A stretch of DNA of 32,669 nucleotides, taken from Bacteroidia bacterium. GTDB lineage: Bacteria > Bacteroidota > Bacteroidia > B-17B0 > Aurantibacillaceae. The notes under the pieces were generated by a model, which worked only from the letters and a program-made list of their open reading frames with translations, made no database searches and was not told the origin of the DNA. A program made the position numbers and the translations under genes. This document shows, piece by piece, positions 15,329-25,896 of the stretch. Each line of letters begins with the position of its first letter. Positions within the stretch are counted from its first letter, which is position 1. Location: assembly GCA_026414605.1 (NCBI GenBank), contig JAOAIP010000059.1:1-32669 (forward strand), in the 5' to 3' direction.

Positions 15329-16672
15329 CTACGCTTCCTTAAAATTCCATTGTTCTAAAAATTTGGTAGAGTAGTTGCCTTTTTTGAAATCTTCGTTTTC
15401 CATTAGTTTAAGATGAAAAGGAATAGTTGTTTTAATTCCTTCAATAACATACTCGCTCAATGCTCTGTGCATTTTGGCAATGGCTTCTTCTCGGGTTTGA
15501 GCAACAGTAATAAGTTTACCTACCATACTATCATAATAAGGGGGAATAACATATCCACTGTAAATATGTGAGTCCACTCTTACGCCGTGTCCGCCAGGGG
15601 TATGTAAAGTAGTAATTTTTCCAGGGGAAGGTCTAAAATCATTAAAGGGGTCTTCGGCATTGATACGACACTCTATAGCGTGTAATTGTGGGTAATAATT
15701 TTTCCCTGAAATAGGCACACCAGCGGCTACTAAAATTTGTTCACGAATTAAATCATAATTGATCACTTCTTCTGTAATAGGATGCTCTACTTGAATACGG
15801 GTATTCATTTCCATAAAGTAGAAGTTGCCATGTTTATCTACTAAAAATTCAATGGTTCCCACACCTTCGTAGTTTATTGCAGAAGCAATTTTAATAGCGG
15901 CTTCTCCCATTTTATCACGAAGTTCTGGAGTCATAAAAGGAGAAGGCGTTTCTTCTACTAATTTTTGGTGTCTTCTTTGAATAGAACAATCTCTTTCTGA
16001 CAGATGGCATACTTTACCATATTGGTCGCCGACTACTTGTATTTCAATATGTCTTGGTTCTTCAATAAATTTTTCCATATACACAGCCCCATTTCCAAAT
16101 GCTGCTTGGGCTTCGGTAGTAGCCGTATTGAAAGCACTTTCTAATTGATCTTCTTCCCACACTACACGCATTCCTTTTCCGCCGCCACCAGCAGTGGCTT
16201 TTAATATCACAGGATAACCTATTTCTTTTGCAATACTTTTTGCATGTTCTACGTTTTCTAATAAACCATCAGAACCTGGTATAACAGGAGCCCCTGCTTT
16301 TTTGGCTGTTTCTTTGGCGTTGTTTTTATCCCCCATGGCATTAATCATTTCGGGGGTAGGACCTATAAATTTTATTTTGTTGAGTTGACAAATTTCAGAA
16401 AAGCGGGCATTTTCACTCAAAAAACCATAACCTGGATGAATGGCGTCGGCATTGGTAATTTCTGCGGCGGCAATGATATTGGCTATGTTTAAATAACTAT
16501 CTTTGCTGGCAGGAGGACCTATACATATTGCTTCGTCGGCAAATTTTACATGTAAAGAGTCCTTATCTGCAGTAGAATATACAGCCACTGTTTTTATGCC
16601 CATTTCGTGGCAGGTTCTAATAATCCGCAATGCAATTTCTCCACGATTGGCAATAAGTATTTTTTTGAACAT
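15329..16672 (-). CDS. accC: acetyl-CoA carboxylase, biotin carboxylase subunit
   Basis: Carboxylates the biotin on AccB with bicarbonate and ATP, the first half-reaction of acetyl-CoA carboxylase. At 447 residues it is full length. The N-terminal [17 protein letters not shown], the ATP-grasp glycine loop [10 protein letters not shown], and [16 protein letters not shown] are all present, as is [12 protein letters not shown]. It lies 183 bases downstream of accB on the same strand. That spacer contains TATATTTA (16697-16704, minus strand), a possible -7 element giving a leader of about 19 bases, so accC may have its own promoter as well as read-through. With fabD it supplies fatty acid synthesis. 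Confidence 0.96.
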   Translation of the reverse strand: MFKKILIANRGEIALRIIRTCHEMGIKTVAVYSTADKDSLHVKFADEAICIGPPASKDSYLNIANIIAAAEITNADAIHPGYGFLSENARFSEICQLNKIKFIGPTPEMINAMGDKNNAKETAKKAGAPVIPGSDGLLENVEHAKSIAKEIGYPVILKATAGGGGKGMRVVWEEDQLESAFNTATTEAQAAFGNGAVYMEKFIEEPRHIEIQVVGDQYGKVCHLSERDCSIQRRHQKLVEETPSPFMTPELRDKMGEAAIKIASAINYEGVGTIEFLVDKHGNFYFMEMNTRIQVEHPITEEVINYDLIREQILVAAGVPISGKNYYPQLHAIECRINAEDPFNDFRPSPGKITTLHTPGGHGVRVDSHIYSGYVIPPYYDSMVGKLITVAQTREEAIAKMHRALSEYVIEGIKTTIPFHLKLMENEDFKKGNYSTKFLEQWNFKEA

Positions 16673-16855
16673 TGGATTCGTTTTTTGGTGGTGGTATAAA
16701 TATAAAATTTTTCTTGTTAGTGTTGTTTTTAATTACACCAAAAGGACAAAAAAATTAATCGCAAATTTACAATGATGTTGGTTTAATTTTTTGTGTTAAT
16801 TTATTGTCCTTGTGTATTTTAATGTAGGAGTCGTTTATCTAACAAATTAATTTTT

Positions 16856-17380
16856 TTAGATATTTGTATCAATTAAAAATAAGGGTTGATCGTATTCAAC
16901 AGGGGTAGCGTTTTCCACTAATATCTTTACTATTTTACCTTTCACATCGCTTTCTATTTCATTAAATAATTTCATGGCTTCAATGATACACAAGGGTTGT
17001 CCTACTTCAACAACATCGCCGATATTTACAAAAGGTGGCTTGTCGGGAGCAGAGGATCTGTAAAAAGTGCCTATCATAGGAGATTTTACCACGTGGTATT
17101 TTTTATCTTCACTTTCAGATTTAGTTTCAGTTTTTGTTTCATTTACTTTGCTTGATGAGGAAGTATCGGCTGTAGGTGCAGGTGTGGTAACAGGTGCAGA
17201 GACCACAGCAGGTATTACAGGAGTTGTATTAGGTACAACAACTGGTTGAGGAATAGCAGATGTAGTAAGGTTTTTACCTGTTTTGATAACTATTTTAAAA
17301 TCTTTAGTTTCTAATTCCACTTCGCTCACATTACTTTTGGATACAAACTTAATTAATTCTTGGATTTCGTTGAGTTTCAT
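16856..17380 (-). CDS. accB: acetyl-CoA carboxylase biotin carboxyl carrier protein
   Basis: The biotin carrier of acetyl-CoA carboxylase. Its 174 residues divide into an N-terminal helical part ([20 protein letters not shown]), a long flexible linker rich in Pro, Thr, Val and Ser (about 40-90), and a C-terminal biotinyl domain (about 96-174). Biotin is attached at Lys137 in [12 protein letters not shown]. The thumb-like [17 protein letters not shown] (101-117) is typical of bacterial AccB. The next gene on this strand is accC. icd ends 89 bases upstream. Confidence 0.95.
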   Translation of the reverse strand: MKLNEIQELIKFVSKSNVSEVELETKDFKIVIKTGKNLTTSAIPQPVVVPNTTPVIPAVVSAPVTTPAPTADTSSSSKVNETKTETKSESEDKKYHVVKSPMIGTFYRSSAPDKPPFVNIGDVVEVGQPLCIIEAMKLFNEIESDVKGKIVKILVENATPVEYDQPLFLIDTNI

Positions 17381-17469
17381 TGTTTTTTATTTTAAGTTAA
17401 TGATTAAGTATAAATTTTTTGAGTATCAGAGTAAAATTAGTTATTTATACATTTTTGAACAATTGGTTT

Positions 17470-18723
17470 TTATACTTTTACATTTGCTTCTGCCTTAAGT
17501 TTACTTTTTAAGGTAGCGTCAATGGCATCCATAAATTCTTCGGTGTAAAGATAATGTTCGCCATGTTTTACATTATTTCCGTGAATACAAACGGCTAAAT
17601 CTTTGGTCATTTTACCATTTTCAACAGTTTCAATACATGCTTGTTCAAGCGTTTCACAGAATTTGATAAGTTCGGGATTATTATCTAATTTTCCTCTAAA
17701 TGCTAATCCACGCGTCCAAGCAAAGATAGATGCAATAGGATTGGTAGAAGTAGGTTTGCCTGCTTGATAATCTCTATAATGGCGGGTAACTGTACCGTGT
17801 GCGGCTTCGGCTTCCATTGTTTTACCATCGGGAGTGATAAGAACAGAGGTCATAAGTCCTAATGATCCAAATCCTTGTGCTACTTGGTCAGATTGTACAT
17901 CGCCATCGTAATTTTTGCAAGCCCAAATAAATCCCCCTTCCCATTTTAATGCAGATGCTACCATATCGTCAATGAGGCGATGCTCGTAAGTGATACCTGC
18001 TTCTTGGAATTTTTGTTTAAATTCTTTTTCGTAAATTTCTTGAAAAATATCTTTGAAACGGCCATCGTATTTTTTAAGAATAGTATTTTTAGTAGATAAG
18101 TAAAGTGGCCATTTTTTTTGCAATGCCATATTAAAGCATGCGTAGGCAAAACCACGAATGGAGTCGTCTGTATTATACATTCCCATAGCGACACCTGCCC
18201 CTTTGAATTGAAACACTTCATGCTCTATAACTTGACCATCTTCGCCTTCAAATTTGATGGTTAGTTTTCCTTTTCCAGGAACTACAAAATCGGTGGCTCT
18301 GTATTGATCTCCAAATGCGTGACGACCAACAATGATAGGTTTTTTCCAAGTAGATACTAATCTTGGGATATTTTTAATAACAATGGGCTCACGGAATACA
18401 GTACCATCTAATATATTACGAATAGTTCCATTAGGGGATTTCCACATTTGCTTTAAGTTAAATTCTTTTACACGGGCTTCGTCAGGAGTAATAGTAGCAC
18501 ACTTAATTCCGACATTATATTGTTTAATAGCATTTGCAGCATCTATAGTTACTTGGTCATTAGTAGCATCTCTGTTTTCAATTCCTAAGTCAAAATACTT
18601 AATATCAAGGTCTAAATAGGGATAAATAAATTTATCCTTTATCATTTTCCAAATGATACGAGTCATTTCATCTCCATCTAATTCTACAACAGGATTTTGA
18701 ACTTTAATTTTTTTCATAGACAT
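17470..18723 (-). CDS. icd: NADP-dependent isocitrate dehydrogenase (eukaryote-type)
   Basis: Oxidative decarboxylation of isocitrate to 2-oxoglutarate in the TCA cycle. The 417-residue protein belongs to the homodimeric subfamily shared with eukaryotic NADP enzymes rather than the E. coli type: [18 protein letters not shown] at the start, [19 protein letters not shown] in the isocitrate site, and [15 protein letters not shown] with [12 protein letters not shown] in the cofactor region. Two in-frame ATGs (18723 and 18717) are equally possible. It is divergent from the GH18 gene with about 110 bases between. The length is normal and all motifs are intact. Confidence 0.95.
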   Translation of the reverse strand: MSMKKIKVQNPVVELDGDEMTRIIWKMIKDKFIYPYLDLDIKYFDLGIENRDATNDQVTIDAANAIKQYNVGIKCATITPDEARVKEFNLKQMWKSPNGTIRNILDGTVFREPIVIKNIPRLVSTWKKPIIVGRHAFGDQYRATDFVVPGKGKLTIKFEGEDGQVIEHEVFQFKGAGVAMGMYNTDDSIRGFAYACFNMALQKKWPLYLSTKNTILKKYDGRFKDIFQEIYEKEFKQKFQEAGITYEHRLIDDMVASALKWEGGFIWACKNYDGDVQSDQVAQGFGSLGLMTSVLITPDGKTMEAEAAHGTVTRHYRDYQAGKPTSTNPIASIFAWTRGLAFRGKLDNNPELIKFCETLEQACIETVENGKMTKDLAVCIHGNNVKHGEHYLYTEEFMDAIDATLKSKLKAEANVKV

Positions 18724-18808
18724 AAATTTTTAGGTGGCCGCAATAATAAGGAATAATTTTTAATATAGATTTAAGATTTAAAAAGGCGGATATTTCAGAA
18801 TTATCTCG

Positions 18809-18816
18809 TATATTTG
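18809..18816 (+). promoter_or_regulatory. -7 element of GH18 gene
   Basis: TATATTTG fits the Bacteroidota -7 consensus exactly. Transcription would begin about 18822, so translation must start at the ATG at 18834 and not at the GTG at 18816, which is inside the element. A good -33 box is not seen. Confidence 0.5.
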
Positions 18817-18833
18817 TGGTCAAAATTAAGGTT

Positions 18834-21800
18834 ATGAGAACAACTATCATTGTTTTATTATCGTCCTTATTGACTGCTAATTATGCCCAAAATAAGTCCA
18901 TTATTCAAGAAGAAAGGGAAAAATATGGTAACTACAAATTAAAATATGAATATCAGTGGGATAGTTTGAGAATTGCCTTAGGTGTATCGCCTGCTAAAAG
19001 CCAACAAAATTTAAAGAATACTTTGCCACCTGTAACTACGACACTTTCGCCATCTTGCACATTAAATAAAAAGGTTTTTGGATGGTTTCCTTATTGGCAA
19101 GGTACTACCTATACCAATTTTCAATGGAATTTAATATCCGATTTTTGTTATTTTGATTATTCTATTTCTGCTTCTACGGGAAATAATACTAATTCTTCTT
19201 ATGCTTGGCTTACTTCAAATGCCGTAACAACTGCCAAAGCCAATGGTTGTAAAATACATATATGTGCGGCTTTATTTAGTGGACATAGTACATTCTTTGG
19301 CTCAAGTTCTGCCAAAAATACCTTTATCAATAATATCATTAGTGATCTTAATGCTCGGGGTGGTAATGGAGTAAATATTGATTTTGAAGGGATGAGTTCA
19401 TCGGACAAGACCAATTTTACTAATTTTATTATTCAATTAAAAACAGCCCTGCAAGCAGCAAATCCAAATTATGAAGTAAGTATTGCTTTATATGCTGTTG
19501 ATTGGAGTTCAGTATTTGACATTCCTGCTCTGGTGCCTTATGTAGATAATTTTATTATTATGGGTTATGATTATTATTGGAGTGGTAGTAGTCAAGCGGG
19601 ACCAACCGATCCTTTATACAATTTTCAGACATCTAATAATTATACTTTAAGTAAATCAGTAACTTATTATTTAAAACAAGGAGTACCACCGAATAAACTT
19701 TTATTAGGTCTTCCTTATTATGGGAGAGAATGGGAAACCACTTCTAATACTATACCTTCAAATACTACAGGTAATTTCTCCACTTCTCGTACTTATGCTT
19801 ATGTGCGAACTAATTCAACAGGATATTATACAAACGCCAATAAACAATGGGATCAAAATAGTTTTACACCTGCTTATGTGTTTCAAGTTTCGGGGGCTTG
19901 GCGTCAATGCTGGATAGATGATGCATATAGTATGAGCAGACGATTTGATTTTGTGAATCAAAGAGGTATAGGAGGTATTGGTATTTGGGCATTAGGGTAC
20001 GATGATGGTTACACTGATTTTTGGCAAGCCATTCAAGATAAGTTTACTTCTAATTGTAGAGTATGGCCTTGTTCAGATAGTTTATTTGATATGGGCGGTC
20101 CAAATAGAAATTATTATGATAATGAAAAATATACTTACACCATTTTTTCTCCTTCATCTACGCAACAATTAGTACTTCAATTTGCACCAACATTTACACT
20201 GGAAAATAATTATGATTCCTTATGGATCTATAATGGATCATCTACTTCATCACCTTTGTTTGGTGTTTATACAGGTGGAAATAATCCAGGAACATTAATT
20301 ACTTCGGGGAATGCCTTTACTATTCGCTTCAAATCAGATGGGGCAACCAATTCTGCGGGCTTCAAAGCCACCTATCAATGCACCACGATGGTATCAGGAA
20401 CGCCCACTACCAATATTGCTTCTGCTCCATCTTGGATTACTGCCAATTATACCGCCACTATCAATGACCTTCCACCTTCAGGCACTTCTATTCAAAAGGG
20501 TTATTATAGTGTAAGTTGTTTTAATGGCACACAATGGACTGCCAATAACAATCGTGGTTTCTTTTTTGATGATTTTAATACGATATCTTCTTTATGGACA
20601 ATAAAAACGGGAACTTGGAATGCAACTTCTGGTACTCTTTTACAAACCGATGAGTCATCATCTAATACCAATATCTATGCGGCTTTAACGCAAACTTTGT
20701 CCAATCGTTATATGTATCATTTTAAGATAAAATTGGACGGTACAGGTACTAATAGACGTGGTGGCTTTCACTTCTTTGCTGACAATGCAGATAGTTCTAA
20801 TAGAAATAATTCCTACTTTGTATGGTTTCGATTGGACAATCAAAAATTTCAATTATACAAAACGGTTAATAACACCTTTGGTTCGCCTGTGGTGGATATT
20901 CCACTGACATTTTCAGCCAATACTTGGTATGATGTAAAAGTAATTTATGATCGTACAACAGGTGAAATATGGACATATTGGAACAATCAACTCATTAATA
21001 AATGGCAGGATCCTTCTCCACATCCTATGAATAATGGGCAATTTGTGTCATTTAGAAGTGGAAATGCGAAAATGACAGTAGATAGTTTTAGAGTATACAG
21101 ATCAAGAACAAGCACACCTACCATTTTGGTGGGTACTGGCAATACGGATTTAATGTTTCAAAATCCTTCTCCAACACAATCTGCAGGTAAGATTTATTCA
21201 ATTTGTCAGGATAATGTTGATCAATTATCTAATATCGCTATTCAAACATTGAATGTTGATTGGACACCCCCTACATCCGTTGCTGTCAATGATGGATTAG
21301 GTTCAGACATCAACATTGCTTGCACAAAAGATACACTCAAAGCCAATTGGAGTAATAGTAGTGATCCGCATTCGGCATTAAGCAAATACTGGTGTAGTAT
21401 AGGGACATCGCCAGGATTGACGAATATCAAAGCATGGACAAATAATGGATTATCCGTTAATGTATCAACACCTATATCTGGATTAGTTCATGGGCAGACC
21501 TATTATTTTAATGTAAAAGCAGAAAATGGAGCCGGTTTACAAAGCCCTGTAAGTAGCAGTAATGGTCAAACAGTAGATACTACGTGTATAAACACATCTG
21601 CATTTGTTTTTATTGATTATAGAAAAGTGGATATTTATCCAAATCCCGCAAATACTACCTTATTCATTGATGGCATAGAAAAAGTAAGTGAATTTAAAGT
21701 TGAAATTTTAGATATTACAGGCAGAATAGTTTATTCATCTTCTCTTACAAAAACAATTGATGTATCTTCTTATAGTGATGGACAATATCTCGTTAAACTT

Positions 21801-21854
21801 TATGATAAATACAATCATTGTATCTATAATCATAAATTAATAATTCAACATTAA
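18834..21854 (+). CDS. secreted multidomain GH18 protein, T9SS cargo
   Basis: A 1006-residue secreted protein. After a signal peptide (ending TANYAQ) comes a GH18 domain of the YaaH/chitinase-like type, about residues 75-410: KVFGWFPYW, the catalytic GVNIDFEGM with Glu185 and Asp183 kept, and MGYDYYWSGSSQAGP. The first Asp of the classical DxxDxDxE motif reads Asn. A CUB-like domain follows (about 420-525), then a laminin-G/concanavalin-like domain (about 580-770), a fibronectin III domain (about 825-925), and a T9SS sorting domain (VDIYPNPANTTLFID to KLIIQH). It is probably surface-bound and acts on chitin- or peptidoglycan-like glycans; the substrate is inferred. Confidence 0.9.
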   Translation: MRTTIIVLLSSLLTANYAQNKSIIQEEREKYGNYKLKYEYQWDSLRIALGVSPAKSQQNLKNTLPPVTTTLSPSCTLNKKVFGWFPYWQGTTYTNFQWNLISDFCYFDYSISASTGNNTNSSYAWLTSNAVTTAKANGCKIHICAALFSGHSTFFGSSSAKNTFINNIISDLNARGGNGVNIDFEGMSSSDKTNFTNFIIQLKTALQAANPNYEVSIALYAVDWSSVFDIPALVPYVDNFIIMGYDYYWSGSSQAGPTDPLYNFQTSNNYTLSKSVTYYLKQGVPPNKLLLGLPYYGREWETTSNTIPSNTTGNFSTSRTYAYVRTNSTGYYTNANKQWDQNSFTPAYVFQVSGAWRQCWIDDAYSMSRRFDFVNQRGIGGIGIWALGYDDGYTDFWQAIQDKFTSNCRVWPCSDSLFDMGGPNRNYYDNEKYTYTIFSPSSTQQLVLQFAPTFTLENNYDSLWIYNGSSTSSPLFGVYTGGNNPGTLITSGNAFTIRFKSDGATNSAGFKATYQCTTMVSGTPTTNIASAPSWITANYTATINDLPPSGTSIQKGYYSVSCFNGTQWTANNNRGFFFDDFNTISSLWTIKTGTWNATSGTLLQTDESSSNTNIYAALTQTLSNRYMYHFKIKLDGTGTNRRGGFHFFADNADSSNRNNSYFVWFRLDNQKFQLYKTVNNTFGSPVVDIPLTFSANTWYDVKVIYDRTTGEIWTYWNNQLINKWQDPSPHPMNNGQFVSFRSGNAKMTVDSFRVYRSRTSTPTILVGTGNTDLMFQNPSPTQSAGKIYSICQDNVDQLSNIAIQTLNVDWTPPTSVAVNDGLGSDINIACTKDTLKANWSNSSDPHSALSKYWCSIGTSPGLTNIKAWTNNGLSVNVSTPISGLVHGQTYYFNVKAENGAGLQSPVSSSNGQTVDTTCINTSAFVFIDYRKVDIYPNPANTTLFIDGIEKVSEFKVEILDITGRIVYSSSLTKTIDVSSYSDGQYLVKLYDKYNHCIYNHKLIIQH

Positions 21855-21932
21855 TAAAACTGATTTTTTAATTGTGGTAATAAAGAACAAGTTTTGATAT
21901 TAAAAAACATTTATATTTCAAAAACATTTGTT

Positions 21933-23333
21933 ATGAAAAGTATAAGACAAAATTATTATTTTTACTTATTGATACTATTGATGGGTATTGCTTTTGGACA
22001 AACGTATTCATCTTGGCGAGTTCAATTAATAGCCCATTTGAAGCCCGATACTTATTTTTCGGGATGCTGGGGATGGTACGATCCTGCCAAAAACAGAGAA
22101 TACGCCATTTCGGGATCGCATAAGGGTACGTATTTTGTTGATATTACAAACCCTTCATCTGTTTACATTGCTGACTCTGTCATTGATATTCCAATCAATA
22201 CTTGGCGAGAAATTAAAAATTACAAAAATTATTGTTACATAATTAGTGATGACTATTTGAATACATTTCAAATCGTTGATATGTCTTATTTGCCTGATTC
22301 TGTGCATGTTTTAGCATCACCGCATAAGGGTTTATTAAGACAAGGGCACACACTTTGGGTAGATAGGCATTATTTGTATGTAGGTGGTCCAAGAGATAGT
22401 TTAGGGCATTTACATAGTATGGGGGTTTTTAATTTACATCCCGATCCTTCTAATCCAAGTTTTTTAAGATGGTTGGATCAGGATTTTCCCAATATATTTT
22501 ATGTACACGATATGTATGTGCGAAACGATACTGTATTTGCATCTGCGGCAAATCAAGGATTGCAAGTGTTTAAATACGATAGTATTCAAAATAAATTTGT
22601 TTTTATAAGTTCACTCACTAATTATCTTGAAGCAGGGTATAATCATAGCAGTGCTCTTACTCAAGATGGTAAAACATTAGTATTTATGGACGAAGTGCCC
22701 AGTGGTTTGTCTATTAAAGTAGCCAATGTGAGTGATATTAATAATATCCAAGTGATCAGTTACATCAAGCCCTACAATTACGGTGGATTTGTTGCACATA
22801 ATCCTTTTATATTGGGAAATAAATTTTTAGTGGCGTCTTGTTATCAAGATGGGACATTGATATACGATATATCAGATCCTTATAATCCTGTATTAAAGGG
22901 ATATTTTGATACCTATCCACAAGGCGGTGCCAATGTGGGTATTTATTCTTCTAATACTTATGATGGCAATTGGGGATCATATCCTTTTTTTCCAAGTGGT
23001 TTAATTTTTTCCAATGATATGACCAATGGTATTTTTATATTAAAAGCAGATAGTGCTTTGTCTATAAATGAAAACAATTATTTCTATCAAACATTGGTAT
23101 TTCCAAATCCTGTTCAAAAAGAAATTCATATTTACACCAATCTTCCAAATTTTATTCATATTCAATTATTAGATTGTACAGGGAAATTACTTATGGATAA
23201 ATTTATTAATCAATCCAATACACAGCAAGCCATTACTTTATCACTACCAGATATTGAAGATGGTGTTTATTTTCTTCAATTATCGTCAGAAAGTGAGTAT
23301 AGAATTACAAAGAAAATTATTGTAAAACACTAA
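21933..23333 (+). CDS. choice-of-anchor B family protein, T9SS cargo
   Basis: A 466-residue exported protein. A signal peptide (MKSIRQNYYFYLLILLMGIAFGQ) precedes LVIVD-type propeller repeats, for example YAISGSHKGTYFVDITNPSS, DDYLNTFQIVDMSYLPDS and GTLIYDISDPYNPVLKGYFD. Together with HDMYV and NHSSALTQDGKTLVFMDE these match the choice-of-anchor B family, whose members carry different C-terminal anchors. Here the anchor is a T9SS sorting domain (LVFPNPVQKEIHIYTN to KKIIVKH). The frame is open back to a TTG at 21894, but the ATG at 21933 begins the signal peptide. It lies 78 bases after the GH18 gene. The ligand is unknown. Confidence 0.85.
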   Translation: MKSIRQNYYFYLLILLMGIAFGQTYSSWRVQLIAHLKPDTYFSGCWGWYDPAKNREYAISGSHKGTYFVDITNPSSVYIADSVIDIPINTWREIKNYKNYCYIISDDYLNTFQIVDMSYLPDSVHVLASPHKGLLRQGHTLWVDRHYLYVGGPRDSLGHLHSMGVFNLHPDPSNPSFLRWLDQDFPNIFYVHDMYVRNDTVFASAANQGLQVFKYDSIQNKFVFISSLTNYLEAGYNHSSALTQDGKTLVFMDEVPSGLSIKVANVSDINNIQVISYIKPYNYGGFVAHNPFILGNKFLVASCYQDGTLIYDISDPYNPVLKGYFDTYPQGGANVGIYSSNTYDGNWGSYPFFPSGLIFSNDMTNGIFILKADSALSINENNYFYQTLVFPNPVQKEIHIYTNLPNFIHIQLLDCTGKLLMDKFINQSNTQQAITLSLPDIEDGVYFLQLSSESEYRITKKIIVKH

Positions 23334-23343
23334 TATCTCATTT

Positions 23344-24960
23344 ATGAAATTAAAAATAAACGTTTTGGGGATAATATCTATTTTATTATCTTTTCAAATA
23401 TATGCACAACAATCTTGTGTTTGGAATACGCTTTTAAGCAGTAAAAAAAATGATAAGATTAATCGTATTAAAATTATAAATAATCAACATTTATTGATTT
23501 GTGGAAGTGTTGAAGATACCGCTCAAATCAATGGTAATGCAGTATTTAATTGTACTGCACCATCGGGTATTATAGCAGAGTTAGATAATTCTCATAACTT
23601 GATGTTTTCAAAAGTTTTTCAAAATATCACATCATCTTCAAGTCCTTTATACTATTCATCATTTTCAGATTGTAAAGATGTATTAAAAGATAATGCTGGT
23701 AATTATTATGTTGCTATAAATTTTTCAGGCGATGTGTTATTAGACACTGTTTCATTAAATGCCGAAAATGGAATGATTATAGCAAAATTAAATCCTTCGG
23801 GAAAATTAGTATGGTATTATACTTTAGAAAACACAGTTCCAACAGCATTATTGTTGAATAATAATACTCTAAGTGTATTAGCGTTTTCTCCAATATATTT
23901 AGGTTATACGCCATCTCAACTCATTTTATTAAACCTTAATAGCACTAATGGGTCTATTAAAAAATACTTGATAGGGAATAATTCATTCAAAGATATTACT
24001 TCTCATCAAATGATTTTTCAAAACAATCGTTATTTACTATCTTGTACTTTTAGTGATAGTATTGTGTTTAATAATCACACTAAAATTGTTTCACTTGGTA
24101 AGTCATCTGCTATTATTCAATTAGACACAAATTTCAATATATTAAACTTTACAAGTTTTACAGGAAAAGATAATAAATCTAATATTATTAATGACATTGA
24201 AATGGATAATACAGGTAATGTCTATGCTATTGGAACATATAATTCTAATAATTTATATATCAAGGATACAATACGACTTACAAAATCAACAATAGCAAGC
24301 AGAATGTTTTTAGTACAATTAAATTCTAATTTGCAAGTAAAATGGACAAAGCAGGAAGCCCAAAATCCAAGTAATAATGCCAGTTTTGGAATACGAGAAG
24401 GATATGCTATTACCATTGATAACTCTACTAATACAATTTATACTTTATCATATCTGTTTAACTCTGTGATACTGAGCATTGATACATTATTCTCCAATTC
24501 TCTTTTACTTTCCAAATATACATTTAATGAGCAATATCTTTTATCCGAAAAAATAGCAGGGTCGCCTTCAAAAGTTTATGATTTAATTTTCAACAATTCG
24601 CATTTATATGCAGCAGTTCCTTTTACTAACACTATAACAATTTGTCAAAATACTATAGTATCAAGTGGTTTACAAGATGTGTACATCGTTGAATTAGATA
24701 AATTAACTAATTTACCAACTACACTATATCCAAATTCCGAAATTTTTATTTATCCTAATCCTGCAGATGACAAGGTTTCTTTTTCTTCAATGCTAACATT
24801 TTATCAATATAAAATCTTTGATATTTCAGGAAGAGAAGTAGATGCGGGATTTATCAACAATAATAGTATTTTTACTCAACATCTTAATAATGGCATTTAT
24901 TTGATTCAATTATTTAATGATAAAATTGTGGCATCATTTAAACTTATCATTCAACATTAA
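23344..24960 (+). CDS. secreted beta-propeller-like protein, T9SS cargo
   Basis: A 538-residue exported protein with a signal peptide ending YAQQ. The central part consists of repeated blades of the kind found in Bacteroidota SBBP/NHL-like proteins, for example DNAGNYYVAINFSGDVLLDT, IIAKLNPSGKLVWYYT and IEMDNTGNVYAIGTYNSNN. It ends in a T9SS sorting domain (FIYPNPADDKVSFSS to FKLIIQH). The last residues KLIIQH are identical to the GH18 protein end. It starts ten bases after the choice-of-anchor B gene, so the two are co-transcribed. The target is unknown. Confidence 0.82.
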   Translation: MKLKINVLGIISILLSFQIYAQQSCVWNTLLSSKKNDKINRIKIINNQHLLICGSVEDTAQINGNAVFNCTAPSGIIAELDNSHNLMFSKVFQNITSSSSPLYYSSFSDCKDVLKDNAGNYYVAINFSGDVLLDTVSLNAENGMIIAKLNPSGKLVWYYTLENTVPTALLLNNNTLSVLAFSPIYLGYTPSQLILLNLNSTNGSIKKYLIGNNSFKDITSHQMIFQNNRYLLSCTFSDSIVFNNHTKIVSLGKSSAIIQLDTNFNILNFTSFTGKDNKSNIINDIEMDNTGNVYAIGTYNSNNLYIKDTIRLTKSTIASRMFLVQLNSNLQVKWTKQEAQNPSNNASFGIREGYAITIDNSTNTIYTLSYLFNSVILSIDTLFSNSLLLSKYTFNEQYLLSEKIAGSPSKVYDLIFNNSHLYAAVPFTNTITICQNTIVSSGLQDVYIVELDKLTNLPTTLYPNSEIFIYPNPADDKVSFSSMLTFYQYKIFDISGREVDAGFINNNSIFTQHLNNGIYLIQLFNDKIVASFKLIIQH

Positions 24961-24990
24961 TTTTGAAGAATGTGAAAATAAAAGATAAGT

Positions 24991-25023
24991 TTTCTTTCTT
25001 AAATGGTATTTCGTTACATTTAG
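24991..25023 (+). promoter_or_regulatory. possible plsC promoter
   Basis: TACATTTAG at 25015-25023 is a variant -7 element with TTTC at 24991-24994. The ATG at 25028 lies five to six bases after it, so the message would have almost no leader. Confidence 0.4.
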
Positions 25024-25027
25024 CACG

Positions 25028-25816
25028 ATGAAAAAAGTACTTAGAACTATTTTTATTACTTTGTGGAAATCTTGGTTTGCTTTTGTTTTTGCATCAACAC
25101 TATTACTCCTATTTCCTTTTTTTTATATTTTGCTTATTACTAAGCAATACCGTGCTGTTTATACATTAAAAAAATTATGGGCGTTTTTAATTTGTCTGTT
25201 ATCGGGCTTAATTCCTCGTATTCGTTATCCTGAAGGTAAATTTGACTTTCCATCTCCATCAATCGTGGTGGCTAATCATACCTCGTATTTAGATATTTTA
25301 TTTAGTGTGTTTTATATCCCCAAAGCCGCTATTTATATGGGAAAAGCAGAACTTTTGAAAATTCCTGTATTCAATATCTTCTTTAAATACATTGATATTC
25401 CTGTAAGAAGACAAAATCCTAAAGATGCCGCCCGAGCATTTGAAAAAGCAGGTGAATGGATAGACAAAGGATATGTGGTGATTATATTTCCTGAAGGAAC
25501 AATATCTCCACAAGGTGTATTAAAGCCATTTAAGAATGGGGCATTCAAATTGGCTATACAAAAAAAAGTTCCTATTGTACCCGCTGTAAATTTAAATAAT
25601 TGGCATTTACTTGAAAATGGTGGTTTTTTTAAGAGCAATGGATTTCCTGGAATTGCAGACATTGTTGTTGGAAAACCCATTGATACTTCTTGCTATTCAG
25701 AAGAAAACTTAGTAGATTTGCAAACTAAGGTAAGAAACTTTATTCTCTCGCATTTGAATAATTATCATAACCCTTCAAACACAAAATTGGAAACAAAAAA
25801 TTACTTTGAAACTTGA
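25028..25816 (+). CDS. plsC: 1-acyl-sn-glycerol-3-phosphate acyltransferase
   Basis: Adds the second acyl chain to lysophosphatidate, giving phosphatidate for phospholipid synthesis at the inner membrane. The 262 residues have an N-terminal hydrophobic helix (about 17-38) and the acyltransferase core with NHTSYLD (83-89, the catalytic His84 and Asp89), VRRQN near 127 and FPEGTIS (154-160). These are motifs I to III of the PlsC family. Some family members use ornithine lipid or hemolysin-like substrates, which sequence cannot exclude. A hairpin overlaps the stop codon. It is separated from the preceding T9SS genes by a possible promoter. Confidence 0.92.
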   Translation: MKKVLRTIFITLWKSWFAFVFASTLLLLFPFFYILLITKQYRAVYTLKKLWAFLICLLSGLIPRIRYPEGKFDFPSPSIVVANHTSYLDILFSVFYIPKAAIYMGKAELLKIPVFNIFFKYIDIPVRRQNPKDAARAFEKAGEWIDKGYVVIIFPEGTISPQGVLKPFKNGAFKLAIQKKVPIVPAVNLNNWHLLENGGFFKSNGFPGIADIVVGKPIDTSCYSEENLVDLQTKVRNFILSHLNNYHNPSNTKLETKNYFET

Positions 25817-25835
25817 TGTTTATGAATAACATCAA
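25813..25835 (+). other. inverted repeat at plsC stop
   Basis: TTGATGTT, a seven-base loop, then AACATCAA form a perfect 8-bp stem that begins at the plsC stop codon. No T-run follows on the plus strand, so it is not a standard intrinsic terminator; it could stabilise the transcript end or act as an operator for the gatC group. Confidence 0.45.
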
Positions 25836-25896
25836 AGCATCAAAAAATAAAAGCAATTTATTAAATAAAAAAACAAACCATTAAAAACTTGCGTAT

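Noticed and set aside
18816-18833. GTG start for the GH18 gene
   Set aside because: The GTG is part of the TATATTTG promoter element; ATG 18834 directly opens the signal peptide.
25333-25680. Minus-strand ORF of 115 codons
   Set aside because: Antisense to plsC across its catalytic motifs, with no family resemblance.
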